Of a stretch of 64,000 bases of DNA, positions 50,913 to 59,746 are shown one piece after another. The stretch lies in assembly GCA_965204095.1 (NCBI GenBank), contig OZ241991.1, forward strand, positions 4,402,001-4,466,000. The letters run 5' to 3'. A program made the translations under genes and the position numbers. The notes under the pieces are model-generated. The model did no database searches. It saw only the letters and a program-made list of their open reading frames with translations, and was not told the origin of the DNA. The first letter of the stretch is position 1. Every line of letters starts with the position of its first letter. This DNA comes from JAPPLB01 sp965204095. Its GTDB lineage: Bacteria; Acidobacteriota; Terriglobia; Bryobacterales; UBA6623.

Positions 50913-52226
50913 TTACTCGCGCGTCAGCAGGAACTCGGCTATCTTTCCCGGGTCGTTCGGCATCACGACGGGCTGGTTGCCAAATGTCGATGTCAGCCTT
51001 TCGCCGCCCGGCGTTTCGATCTGACCCGTGTGGTAGCGATAGACGTAGTCGGGGTCTTTGAGCAAGTGTCCGGTGAGGACTCCGACGACGTCGGCATCCT
51101 CGGCGATGACACCCCGCGCGCAAAGTTTCCTGGCGCCTGCGAGCGAAGCCGCCGAAGCGGGCTCGCAGCCGATTCCGCTGCGTCCTATGATCGCCTTGGC
51201 ATCGGCGATTTCCTGTTCGGTGACGGACTCGACCACGCCGCCGCTGGTCTGCACTTCGCGTAGCGCCTTCTCCCACGAAACGGGCGCACCGATTCGGATG
51301 GCCGTCGCCAAGGTTTCCGGATTCTCGACGTTCTGGAGCGCCTCGTGCGTGCCTCTCTGGAAAAGATGGAAGAACGGCGCTGCGCCCGCCGCCTGGACAA
51401 CAGCAAGCTTCGGAAGTCGATCGATGACGCCCACCTCTTTCAACTCTCGCAGTCCCTTGCCGAGTGCAGAAACATTGCCGAGATTGCCACCGGGCAAGAC
51501 AAGCCAATCCGGAACTTGCCAGCCGCGTTGGTCGAGCATTTCGATCGCAATGGTTTTCTGGCCTTCGATTCGGAACGGATTGATGGAGTTGAGCAGATAA
51601 ATCCCCAACTCTTCGGCAAGCCGTCGCACAAGAGCGAGGATCTGGTCGAAGTTGGCCTCGACCTGGATCGTCAGCGCTCCGTATTCAAGCGCCTGGGCCA
51701 GCTTTCCGTAAGCGATCTTGCCGTGGGGCAGGAAGATGACCGCTTGCAAGCCGCCGGCTACCGCGTAGGCCGCCATCGACGCGGAGGTGTTGCCGGTCGA
51801 GACACAGGCCACCCGTTTCATGCCAAGCGCACGTGCTTGCGCGATGCCGGCGGTCATTCCGTTGTCCTTGAAAGACGCGGACGGGTTGTAGCCCTGGTGC
51901 TTGAACTGGATGTGATCGAGCCGCGCATAGGCTGCTGCCGCGGGAGCATCGAGCAGCGGTGTGTTTCCCTCTTGCAGGGTCACGATGTGCTTCGTGTCGC
52001 CGAGAAACGGCAGGAGATCCCGGAAACGCCAGACCCCGCTTACATCGAGTGGTGCTCGGCTGAGGCGGCGGCCGTCCCACATGGCGGTGAGCGCGGCGGG
52101 TTTCAGGGGCGCAAAGTCGTAGCGAGCTTCGAGCAATCCGCCGCAGTGAGGACATTCGTAGAGGACGGAGTCAATCGGGAAGCGCTCCGGACAGCCGGGG
52201 TTGAAGCAGACGAGTTCAGCGGACAT
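50913..52226 (-). CDS. thrC: Threonine synthase
   Basis: A 437-residue PLP enzyme that converts O-phosphohomoserine to threonine. An N-terminal zinc-ribbon-like segment has Cys7/Cys12 and Cys25/Cys28 (CFNPGC, CPHCGG), as in the plant/archaeal-type enzymes. LQEGNTPLL precedes the PLP lysine Lys120 in SASFKDNGM; the phosphate-binding glycines (LPGGNLGN) and STGNTSASMAAY are present. Start MSAELVCF chosen over a longer frame because the zinc ribbon follows at once. Monocistronic. Confidence 0.92.
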   Translation of the reverse strand: MSAELVCFNPGCPERFPIDSVLYECPHCGGLLEARYDFAPLKPAALTAMWDGRRLSRAPLDVSGVWRFRDLLPFLGDTKHIVTLQEGNTPLLDAPAAAAYARLDHIQFKHQGYNPSASFKDNGMTAGIAQARALGMKRVACVSTGNTSASMAAYAVAGGLQAVIFLPHGKIAYGKLAQALEYGALTIQVEANFDQILALVRRLAEELGIYLLNSINPFRIEGQKTIAIEMLDQRGWQVPDWLVLPGGNLGNVSALGKGLRELKEVGVIDRLPKLAVVQAAGAAPFFHLFQRGTHEALQNVENPETLATAIRIGAPVSWEKALREVQTSGGVVESVTEQEIADAKAIIGRSGIGCEPASAASLAGARKLCARGVIAEDADVVGVLTGHLLKDPDYVYRYHTGQIETPGGERLTSTFGNQPVVMPNDPGKIAEFLLTRE

Positions 52227-52371
52227 CCGGAGTTCCGGGAGGCGGGAGCCCTCATCGTACCAGCGAGTGGGGGTTTCGATACGGCCGGGCAGATTCCATT
52301 TTATGGGAACCCGCATGGAGTCGATCGGACGTCGAAGAAACGCCGCGGCGGCTTGTCAGCGGTGGATAGCG

Positions 52372-52839
52372 CTACGCGCCGGGTTTCGAGTCACTAGCCG
52401 AAGGTGGGCCGACAAGGGCATTCCAGGACTCGATGGCATTGCCGGCGGGATAGTGTTTGATTTCGATTCGAATCGAGTCTTCCAATACTTCGTGCTGATG
52501 CTCGACTCCGAGCGGGTGCTGATAGCTGTCGCCCTCCTCGACGGTGAAGGTCTCATTAGCGATGCGCATACGCACTCGACCTTGCTTCTGATAACCGATG
52601 GAATGATGGTCTGGATGCGCGTGAACGCGGTCAACGGCGCCTTTCGGGCGAGAAGCTTCAAAGACGATGAGGTGAGAGGTTGCCATCAGCACTTTGACGG
52701 TGTCGACGCCATCCTCGTCGCGGGAGTATTCGGGAACGAGCGTGAGAGGCACACGCTTCGAAGCCGGCACGAAGAGTTTGCCGGTGTCGTCCGGGTGCAT
52801 GAAGGCTACGGCGGAGTAGATGGAAACGGGTATGCCCAT
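52372..52839 (-). CDS. Cupin-domain protein
   Basis: A 155-residue small beta-barrel protein. Cupin motif 1 reads RVHAHPDHHSIGYQKQG, giving two or three His ligands, and motif 2 is GDSYQHPLGVEHQHEVLED. The metal centre is therefore intact (HAH...H). The function may be a mono-metal oxygenase, isomerase or sensor; the sequence does not say. The frame begins at 52839, with MHPDDTG (52800) as an alternative start. It is followed by the selenoprotein gene on the opposite strand. Confidence 0.8.
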   Translation of the reverse strand: MGIPVSIYSAVAFMHPDDTGKLFVPASKRVPLTLVPEYSRDEDGVDTVKVLMATSHLIVFEASRPKGAVDRVHAHPDHHSIGYQKQGRVRMRIANETFTVEEGDSYQHPLGVEHQHEVLEDSIRIEIKHYPAGNAIESWNALVGPPSASDSKPGA

Positions 52840-53001
52840 GTTGTCGGCTCTCTATTGATGTTTGATATGCGGGGATTATAACGGGGCGTTGGCGCTTGGA
52901 TGGCGCCTTGAGGCCGTGGACATGGTTTGCCGCCTCCTCTATTTCACTCGAGAGTATCTATGTTGGCGTTGGTTTGCGTTCGTTATGCTGATGGACGAGC
53001 T

Positions 53002-54420
53002 ATGCGAATGCTACCGGTTGTTGGTGCACTTGTGATCTTGAGCTGTGGATCGCCGGTGAAGGTTGACATGCCGCCTGATGTGAAGATTGAGGTAGGGAGT
53101 CCGTTTCCGAACCTGGTGTTGCCGTTACTCGAAGACGGCCGGCCGTCTTCGATTGGGGGGTTTCGAGGTAAGAAGACACTGCTGCATGTCTTCGCATCCT
53201 GGTGAGCGGGTTGCCGCAAACACGTGCCCGGGTGGCACGAGGTGAGTAAAGACCGCTACGAATCCGGCGAGCTTCAGGTTGTGGGGATCATCCAGGAGCA
53301 GCACCCGGACCGCTGCCGTTTGTTCATGCAGTGGAAGCGGATGGACTGGCCGGTTCTGGTCGACTCTCTGAACTTGCTTCAAATGTCGGCGGTGCCCGTC
53401 ACGGTAGCGATTGACGAGCACGGGATTGTCCGCGAGAAGAGACTTCGGCTGAGCAGCGCTGAAGAGTTCCTCAACGATTTCATGGCAGTCACATTCCGTG
53501 CGCCGGAGCCGGACGACGCGGTGGAGCCTCCCGCGGAATGGCCGGAAGCCGTCGAGCCCGCGAATTCGAGCGATGGGAAAGATTGGAAGAATTTCGGCGA
53601 TCTGATCGTGCGGTCAAACGATATCGATCGCATTGACGAGGCTATCGCGGCGTACCGGCGAGCGCTCGAAATGGAGCCGCAGGACGGCTGGGTGCAGTTC
53701 CGTCTGGGAGTAGCGTTTCGAAAACGCTATGACTCGACCCGCCGTCAAGCGGGAGACTTTCAAGCTGCGGTGAATCATTGGCAAGCAGCACTCGACATCG
53801 ACCCGAATCAGTACATCTGGCGGCGGCGTATTCAGCAGTACGGGCCGCGGCTCGACAAGCCATATCCGTTCTACGACTGGGTTCCGCAGTCTCGCGAAGA
53901 GATTGCAGCGCGAGGCGAAATACCTTGGGAGTTGGCCGTCGAACCAGGGAGAGCGGAATTCGCCGAGCCTTTGGAGAAAATTTCGCAGAGGGATGCTCCG
54001 GACGATCCGCCGGACCCTGGGGGCCGCATTCATCGTGACGATGGCGAGTTCATTGACTTGGAGATGGTGGTTGTACCTGGCTTGATTCGACCGGGAGAGG
54101 CAGCACGGATTCATGTGAATTTCCAGCCGCGAAAAGAGAGCGAAGCGCACTGGAACAACGAACAAGACGGGCTTGAAGTTTGGCTGAGAGAACCCGAGGG
54201 CTGCCGAGTAGATGGGTCGCATCGGCAGCTTACGAATCCGTCGGAAGTCGTCAGCTTGGAAGAGAGAAAGGTTGAATACGAGATTCAGTGTGATGCGGAG
54301 GCTGCGCTGGGAGACCGCTCGCTTGGCGGGTACGCATTGTATTACGTTTGCGAGGACGTGAACGGGACATGTCTTTACCGGCGACAGGATTTCGCAGGTT
54401 CGGTTGCGGTGCGGGAATAG
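53002..54420 (+). CDS. Selenocysteine-containing thioredoxin-like lipoprotein (Trx-TPR-DsbD-alpha-like)
   Basis: A continuous 472-residue frame interrupted only by an in-frame TGA at codon 68 (53203-53205). Both sides read as one thioredoxin fold: LLHVFASW before it, then Sec-A-G-C (Sec68, Cys71), then LQVVGIIQEQ and the cis-Pro segment SAVPVTVAIDEHG. TGA thus replaces the first Cys of the W-C-x-x-C active site. The N-terminus has a lipoprotein signal (VVGALVILSC). After the thioredoxin domain come TPR-like repeats (IDEAIAAYRRALEMEPQ, FQAAVNHWQAALDIDPN) and a C-terminal beta domain with YYVCEDVNGTC, resembling the Cys pair of the DsbD N-terminal domain. A candidate SECIS hairpin follows the TGA. 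ATG at 52960 is an alternative start. A gene caller would split it at the TGA. Confidence 0.85.
53203..53239 (+). promoter_or_regulatory. UGA selenocysteine codon and candidate bacterial SECIS element
   Basis: After TGA (53203-53205) and 17 nt, the sequence CGTGCC-CGGGT-GGCACG (53223-53239) forms a perfect 6-bp stem with a 5-nt loop whose second base is G. The bacterial SECIS model asks for a stem-loop at about this distance with a G in the first two loop positions, so it fits. A smaller GCGG-gttg-CCGC hairpin lies directly after the TGA. SelB is the expected binding partner; sel genes are not in the window. Confidence 0.75.
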
Positions 54421-54585
54421 CCGTCAGTATGCCGCCAGGCTACTCCTGAACATTCGTGTGTCCGTTGTTTCAGACACAGCTTGTTAGGATAGGTGTAGCG
54501 GGCCTTGGCGGGTCTAATCAATGTATTCCATTGATTAGAAAGAGCTTGCGATCTAATGTAGGTGGTCGGAGGGGACTGTTCAGCG

Positions 54586-55764
54586 ATGAGAATCTGCTAC
54601 CTGGACTGCTTTTCGGGCATCGCGGGCGACATGCTGCTCGGAGCGCTGGTCGACGCGGGCGTCGACCGGGCACAGATTTGCGCAGAGGTCGGCAAGCTAG
54701 ATCTGGATGGCGTCGATCTGCGGTTTGAAAAGTGCTTGCGGGCGGGAGTTTCCGGGACAAACTTGACGGTCGAGGTTACTCATGACCACAGCCACCGCTC
54801 GCTCAGCAAGATCGAAGAGATCATTGTTTCGAGCAGTTTGCAAGCCGAGATCAAAGAGCGCAGCATTCGCATCTTCCGGCGGCTCGGAGAGGTCGAGGCG
54901 ACGGTGCATCAAGTGCCGGTTGAACAGGTTCATTTTCACGAGGTCGGGGCGTTGGACGCCATCGTGGACATTGTCGGGGCCTGTGTCGGATTCGAGGCGC
55001 TAGGCATCGAGAAGATCTATTGCTCGCCGCTCAACCTGGGTAGTGGAACGGTGAGGGCGGCCCACGGAGTAATGCCGGTCCCGGCGCCTGCGACGGCATT
55101 GCTCGTGAAGGACGTACCTACGTATGCCGACGGCCCGGCGGTGGAGTTAACGACTCCGACCGGAGCGGCTATCGTGACCACGCTCGCCGAGAGCTTTGGC
55201 GCGATGCCTGCGATGAACATCAAGAGTGTCGGCTATGGGGCCGGTGACCGCGATTTCAAGGGCCGTCCAAACTTGGCGCGGGTGCTGGTGGGCGAAGCCG
55301 GAGGTACGCGCGAGGCGACGCGGATACATGTGATCGAGGCGAATGTAGACGACATGAGTCCGGAATGGGTTGGCTATGTTCACGAACGATTACTCGAAGC
55401 CGGCGCGCTGGACGTGACGTTGACACCGGTCTACATGAAGAAGGCTCGGCCGGGGTGCACGATCAGCGTGTTGGTCCGGCCGGAGGACCAGGAGCTGCTC
55501 GGCGAGCTTTTACTCACTGAGACGACGACAATCGGGATTCGAACGTTCACAGCCGAGCGAAGAGTACTGGAACGTGTTTCCAGAGCTGTCGAGACACCCT
55601 ACGGCACGGTAAACATCAAGGTGGCGACGGAGAACGGCTCAGTGCGGAATGCCGCGCCGGAGTACGAAGATTGCCGGCGCATCGCACGCGAAAAGAACGT
55701 CCCTTTCAAGGAAGTCTGGCAGCAGGCCCATTTCGCCTACCTGAGCCTGGACACGGAGTCATGA
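54586..55764 (+). CDS. larC: LarC, nickel insertion into the lactate racemase pincer cofactor
   Basis: A 392-residue protein of the LarC/DUF111 family. CFSGIAGDMLLGAL at the N-terminus, the CTP/metal region DHSHRSLSKIEEII and VHFHEVGALDAIVDIVG, and the C-terminal IEANVDDMSPEW...MKKARPGCTISVL are all family hallmarks. LarC inserts Ni into the pyridinium-3,5-bisthiocarboxylate ring to make the cofactor of LarA. It is one intact frame, unlike the frameshifted Lactobacillus gene. larA, larB and larE are not in the window. Its TGA overlaps the metG ATG (ATGA). Confidence 0.93.
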   Translation: MRICYLDCFSGIAGDMLLGALVDAGVDRAQICAEVGKLDLDGVDLRFEKCLRAGVSGTNLTVEVTHDHSHRSLSKIEEIIVSSSLQAEIKERSIRIFRRLGEVEATVHQVPVEQVHFHEVGALDAIVDIVGACVGFEALGIEKIYCSPLNLGSGTVRAAHGVMPVPAPATALLVKDVPTYADGPAVELTTPTGAAIVTTLAESFGAMPAMNIKSVGYGAGDRDFKGRPNLARVLVGEAGGTREATRIHVIEANVDDMSPEWVGYVHERLLEAGALDVTLTPVYMKKARPGCTISVLVRPEDQELLGELLLTETTTIGIRTFTAERRVLERVSRAVETPYGTVNIKVATENGSVRNAAPEYEDCRRIAREKNVPFKEVWQQAHFAYLSLDTES

Positions 55765-57713
55765 AGTACTACCTGACAACCCCTATCTATTACGTCAATG
55801 CGACGCCGCACATCGGCCACGCCTACACGACGATCGTGGCGGACACCGTCAAGCGTGTGCGTCGCATGATGGGCGAGGAAGTCTATCTGTGCACGGGCAC
55901 GGATGAGCACGGGCAAAAAGTCGAGCGCTCGGCTGGAAAGGCCGGATGGACTCCGAAGGAATTCACAGACCGCGTCTCGGCCGCTTTCCGCGACGAGTGG
56001 GACGAACTGGCGATCGACTACGACTTCTTTGTCCGCACGACGGAGGAGCGGCACAAGCGTACAGTTCAATGGTTGTTCGAGCGCTGTGAGGCAAACGGGT
56101 TCATCAAGAAAGACAGCTATACCGGCAAGTATGACGTGACGAGCGAGGCGTTTGTCACGGATGAAGAAGCAGAGAAGATCAGCGGTCCGTTGGAAGTGGT
56201 GACTGAAGATAACTACTTTTTCAAGCTGTCGGAATTTCAGGACAGGCTCCTGGAGCACTATGAACAGAACCCGGAGTTCATTCGGCCGGAGTCGCGGCGC
56301 AACGAAGTGATCTCATTCGTCAAGGGCGGCTTGAAAGATCTCTCGATCAGCCGCGCTACGCTGAAGTGGGGCATCCCGCTACCGAAAGACCCGGACCATG
56401 TTTTCTATGTGTGGTTCGATGCGCTGACGAACTACATGACGGCGCTGGGCTTCGGCAGCGACCATGCCGATCCGAAGGGCCTGTGGCCGGCGGATGTCCA
56501 TATCGTCGGCAAAGAAATCGTACGCTTCCACGCGGTCTATTGGCCTGCGTTTCTGATGGCGGCCGATTTGCCCTTGCCAAAGGGAGTGTACGCTCACGGG
56601 TGGCTCATCTTTCAGGAAGAGAAGATGAGCAAGACGAAGGGCAATATCGTGCGCGCCCGTCCGATCCACAAGGTGGTGGGCATCGAGGGGCTCCGCTACT
56701 ACCTGCTGCGGGAGATCGTCTTCGGGCAAGACGGCAATTTCAGCTACGAGGGCTTGGTCGGGCGCTATAACGCTGACTTGGCGAACGGCTTAGGCAATCT
56801 GGCGAGCCGCACGCTGTCGATGATACACCGCTATTGCGGGAGCACCGTGCCGGAACCTCCGCCTGATAGCGGGGGTGCGCTTGCGCCTCTGGCGGAGGAG
56901 ACGATCACGAAGACGCGCGACCATTTCGCTGCGTTCGCGTTCTCGCGGGCGCTGGAGGCGATCTGGGCGCTGATCGGGGCTGTCGACAAATACCTGGTCG
57001 AACAGAAACCCTGGGTGCTGATCAAGCGAGAGGACGATGCGTCGCAGGCGCAGCTATGGGCGACGCTGTACAACGCGGCGGAAGTACTACGGATCGTAAG
57101 CGCTCTGGTCTCTCCCGTCCTCCCTAAAGCCGCGGCGGAAATATGGCGGCAACTCGGACAGGAGTCGGATTTACAAGATGTCCGCTATGACGAGTTGGAG
57201 TGGGGGCAATTACGGCCGGGCTCCAAGCTGCCCGGGGGGGATAACGTGTTCCCGCGCCTGGATGTGACCGCGTCGGTGAAGAGAATGCAGACACTCGAGC
57301 AAGAAGTGTTGAAACAGCAGGCTGAGATCATGGGCAAGACCGAAGAGCCGATCACGCCGATCCTGGAGCCACCCCCGGAATCGGAGCGGATTGACATTTC
57401 CGATTTCGCGAAAGTTGAGATGCGGGTCGGCGTTGTGAAGACAGCCGGGAAGGTCAAAAAAGCGGACAAGCTGTTGCACTTGACCGTAGACATCGGCGAG
57501 GTAGAGCCGCGCTCGATCGTCGCCGGTATCGCGGGCGCTTATGAGCCGCAGAGCCTGATCGGACGCAAAGTGGCGATCGTCTCAAACCTTAAGCCTCGCA
57601 AGCTGCGCGGCCTTGTCTCCGATGGCATGATCGTCGCGGCATCGGGTGAAGGCGGAAATCCTCATCTCGTCAGCTTTTTCGAAGATGTGCCCATCGGCGC
57701 GCGGTTGAGTTAG
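55761..57713 (+). CDS. metG: Methionyl-tRNA synthetase with C-terminal tRNA-binding domain
   Basis: A 650-residue class I aminoacyl-tRNA synthetase that charges tRNA-Met. HIGH is at 17-20 and KMSKT at 288-292. The connective-peptide region (YTGKYDVTSEAFVTDEE) carries no zinc-binding cysteines. Residues after about 550 form the EMAP-II/Trbp111-like tRNA-binding dimerisation domain (DFAKVEMRVGVV, VSNLKPRKLRGLVSDGM). The start overlaps the stop of larC by ATGA, so the two are translationally coupled, an unexpected pairing of a housekeeping gene with nickel cofactor synthesis. Confidence 0.95.
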   Translation: MKYYLTTPIYYVNATPHIGHAYTTIVADTVKRVRRMMGEEVYLCTGTDEHGQKVERSAGKAGWTPKEFTDRVSAAFRDEWDELAIDYDFFVRTTEERHKRTVQWLFERCEANGFIKKDSYTGKYDVTSEAFVTDEEAEKISGPLEVVTEDNYFFKLSEFQDRLLEHYEQNPEFIRPESRRNEVISFVKGGLKDLSISRATLKWGIPLPKDPDHVFYVWFDALTNYMTALGFGSDHADPKGLWPADVHIVGKEIVRFHAVYWPAFLMAADLPLPKGVYAHGWLIFQEEKMSKTKGNIVRARPIHKVVGIEGLRYYLLREIVFGQDGNFSYEGLVGRYNADLANGLGNLASRTLSMIHRYCGSTVPEPPPDSGGALAPLAEETITKTRDHFAAFAFSRALEAIWALIGAVDKYLVEQKPWVLIKREDDASQAQLWATLYNAAEVLRIVSALVSPVLPKAAAEIWRQLGQESDLQDVRYDELEWGQLRPGSKLPGGDNVFPRLDVTASVKRMQTLEQEVLKQQAEIMGKTEEPITPILEPPPESERIDISDFAKVEMRVGVVKTAGKVKKADKLLHLTVDIGEVEPRSIVAGIAGAYEPQSLIGRKVAIVSNLKPRKLRGLVSDGMIVAASGEGGNPHLVSFFEDVPIGARLS

Positions 57714-57937
57714 GCGCCGCGGCGGCTTCTTCTCATGTCTTGATCATCAGGTTGGGAAAGCTGGATGCTGTCCCGACGGCACGCGCGACAGGATTGTCAG
57801 ACGTCAGACCAACCGTGACTGAGATGGTCTGTACTTCGCATCGGCAGGCCTGATGACACGGACAAGCGGAATCGCAAGGAGCAATCGGATGGCGGCTGCA
57901 TGCTGACCCCAGCCCCCAGATCAGTCATCGAAATGAA

Positions 57938-58024
57938 TGGTGCGGAGAGGGGGACTCGAACCCCCATGAGATTTCTCCCACTAGCACCTCAAGCTAGCGC
58001 GTCTGCCAGTTCCGCCATCTCCGC
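57938..58024 (-). tRNA. tRNA-Leu(GAG)
   Basis: Reverse-complement cloverleaf: acceptor GCGGAGA/TCTCCGC, anticodon stem CTAGC/GCTAG with loop TTGAGGT giving anticodon GAG, a long variable arm (GTGGGAGAAATCTCAT) as required for leucine, and T-arm GGGGGTTCGAGTCCCCC. The 3' CCA is encoded (TGG at 57938-57940). It lies directly after secG, as the leucine tRNA does in Escherichia coli (secG-leuU). Confidence 0.95.
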
Positions 58025-58059
58025 TGTGTCGTGAATGCAAGGACTGCAAAAAGGAGGAA

Positions 58060-58464
58060 TCACTCCTGCCGAGGTGTCTCGCTGCTTGACGCTCCCTGCG
58101 AACCGTCCTTGGTTGAAGCCTCCTCTTGACCGGTCTCTTCCTGCGCTTGCGGGGCGCCCACCGGCTCAGAGGTTTCGGGCGCGGCTGCCCCGGTGCCGGT
58201 TCGTTCGATCACCGAGTCGCCGATCGACCTGTTACGTCCGGCTTCGATCCCGAGCCAAATCGATGTCAGCATAAAGACGACTGCCGCGAAGGTCGTTGCT
58301 TTCGAAAGCATGGTCGCCGCGCCGCGCGGGCCGAAAGCCGTCTGCGAACCCATGCCGCCGAAGGCGCCGGCGAGGTCCGCTGCCTTGCCGCTCTGGAGGA
58401 GCACGACGATGATCAGAAAGAGGCAGACGACAACATGAACAACGGTCAGGAAGATTTCCAGCAC
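58060..58464 (-). CDS. secG: Protein translocase subunit SecG
   Basis: A 134-residue small inner-membrane subunit of the SecYEG translocon. Two hydrophobic helices (FLTVVHVVVCLFLIIVVLLQSGKA and TTFAAVVFMLTSIWLGI) flank the conserved cytoplasmic loop FGGMGSQTAFGPRGAA. The C-terminal tail is an unusually long low-complexity Glu/Ala/Gly/Ser stretch of about 55 residues, typical for GC-rich lineages. It is downstream of tpiA on the same strand (43 bp) and followed by tRNA-Leu, a gene order conserved widely. Confidence 0.93.
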   Translation of the reverse strand: MLEIFLTVVHVVVCLFLIIVVLLQSGKAADLAGAFGGMGSQTAFGPRGAATMLSKATTFAAVVFMLTSIWLGIEAGRNRSIGDSVIERTGTGAAAPETSEPVGAPQAQEETGQEEASTKDGSQGASSSETPRQE

Positions 58465-58507
58465 GGTAGATCAACTCCTTGTTTCCGCAACGGCGTCAGC
58501 AAGCCCC

Positions 58508-59275
58508 TCAAGATTGGTAGTGGATGATCGCCGCCATCAAGGCCGGCTCAAGACTGGCACCGCCCACCAAGCCGCCATCGATGTTCGGGCACGCCATCAG
58601 GCCTTGAATATTGGCCGGTTTGACGCTGCCTCCGTAGAGAATTCGCAAGCGTTCCGCAGTCTCCGCACCCAGGTTTTTACGGACTCGGTCGCGGAGGGCC
58701 TGATGCGATTCCTCAGCGATTTCGGGGGTGGCCGTTCGTCCCGTACCGATAGCCCAGACGGGCTCGTACGCTACGATTATAGGCCACGCCGATTCGGGGG
58801 TCAATGAAGCGAGCGCCCTGTCGATCTGACGTAAGAGCACTTCTGTTGTTTGACGGGCCTCCCGCTCGGCGAGCGTTTCGCCCACGCAAACGATGGGCCG
58901 GAGCCCGCCCTCCAAGGCGGCCCGAACGCGCCGGTTGACGGTCTCATCGGTTTCTCCAAAATACTGTCTCCTTTCGCTGTGGCCGATGATCACGTCGCTA
59001 CAGCCTGCGGCCCGCAACATGGGCGCGGAAACCTCGCCGGTAAAGGCGCCTTCTTTCTCCCAATGTAGATTCTGGGCCGCGATACGGATGCTGCTGCCTT
59101 GAACGGCTTCCACCGCTGCCGCAAGGGCTGGGAAGGGCGGGGCAATCACAATTTCGCAATCCTGGGTGTATTGCGTGAGGATCTTGAATTCATTCAGGTA
59201 GACGACGGTTTCCGCCACCGTCTTGAACATCTTCCAATTGCCCGCCAAGACGGGCGTGCGGGTTGTTGCCGCCAC
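58508..59275 (-). CDS. tpiA: Triosephosphate isomerase
   Basis: A 255-residue glycolytic TIM-barrel enzyme that interconverts DHAP and glyceraldehyde-3-phosphate. Lys15 in GNWKM, the electrophilic His in IIGHSERR, the catalytic Glu in AYEPVWAIGTG and the phosphate loop YGGSVKP are all there. The GTG start has a strong AGGAGGG ribosome-binding site a few bases before it. It forms an operon with secG. The length is standard. Confidence 0.96.
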   Translation of the reverse strand: MAATTRTPVLAGNWKMFKTVAETVVYLNEFKILTQYTQDCEIVIAPPFPALAAAVEAVQGSSIRIAAQNLHWEKEGAFTGEVSAPMLRAAGCSDVIIGHSERRQYFGETDETVNRRVRAALEGGLRPIVCVGETLAEREARQTTEVLLRQIDRALASLTPESAWPIIVAYEPVWAIGTGRTATPEIAEESHQALRDRVRKNLGAETAERLRILYGGSVKPANIQGLMACPNIDGGLVGGASLEPALMAAIIHYQS

Positions 59276-59746
59276 GGACCCTCCTATAGAGGTCGGCTCG
59301 CTTGTTCGGTCGACAGCGAGAGCTCACGAACTCTTGAGAACGATGTTACAACGTTGCTCGCTGGCGGTAATGTGGTGAGACATCGCGAAAGTCGTCTGGC
59401 GGCGGTCGGGAGATTCCTGGTGAGAAGTTCGGGGAACCTCTTATGGACGGGATTGCGAGAGTGAGGATGAACTCCACATCTGACCCCAAGCGGTTTCGAA
59501 GACATCATGCATATGCCGAGAGAACGACAGCGCCTCTCTGCGGCGAAATCGTCACCGTATATCGCACCCTTGTGATCTCGGCAGCTTCGCGGCATTGCTC
59601 CAACGGATCAAAAGACTTCCTGATACCAGATGCCATGAAACTCATGACAAGCCTCTCGGAGTTTTCCGACTTCTCGCAACCCTGCTGCTCGTTGGTTTCG
59701 GTACACTCACAAAGTGATCGTCTCGCTCCAGTGGAGGAACTTCTGA
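59276..59746. other. Divergent intergenic region upstream of tpiA
   Basis: 471 bp between the divergent tpiA and MBL-hydrolase genes. It should contain both promoters. A plus-strand frame at 59443-59874 exists but overlaps the MBL start and has no recognisable features. I see no repeat or RNA gene here. Confidence 0.5.

Noticed and set aside
53203..53205. TGA as an ordinary stop or a sequencing/nonsense error splitting two genes
   Set aside because: The reading phase is preserved, the TGA is exactly at the active-site Cys codon, the downstream half has no independent start or signal, and a SECIS-like hairpin follows. An error cannot be fully excluded without the sel genes.
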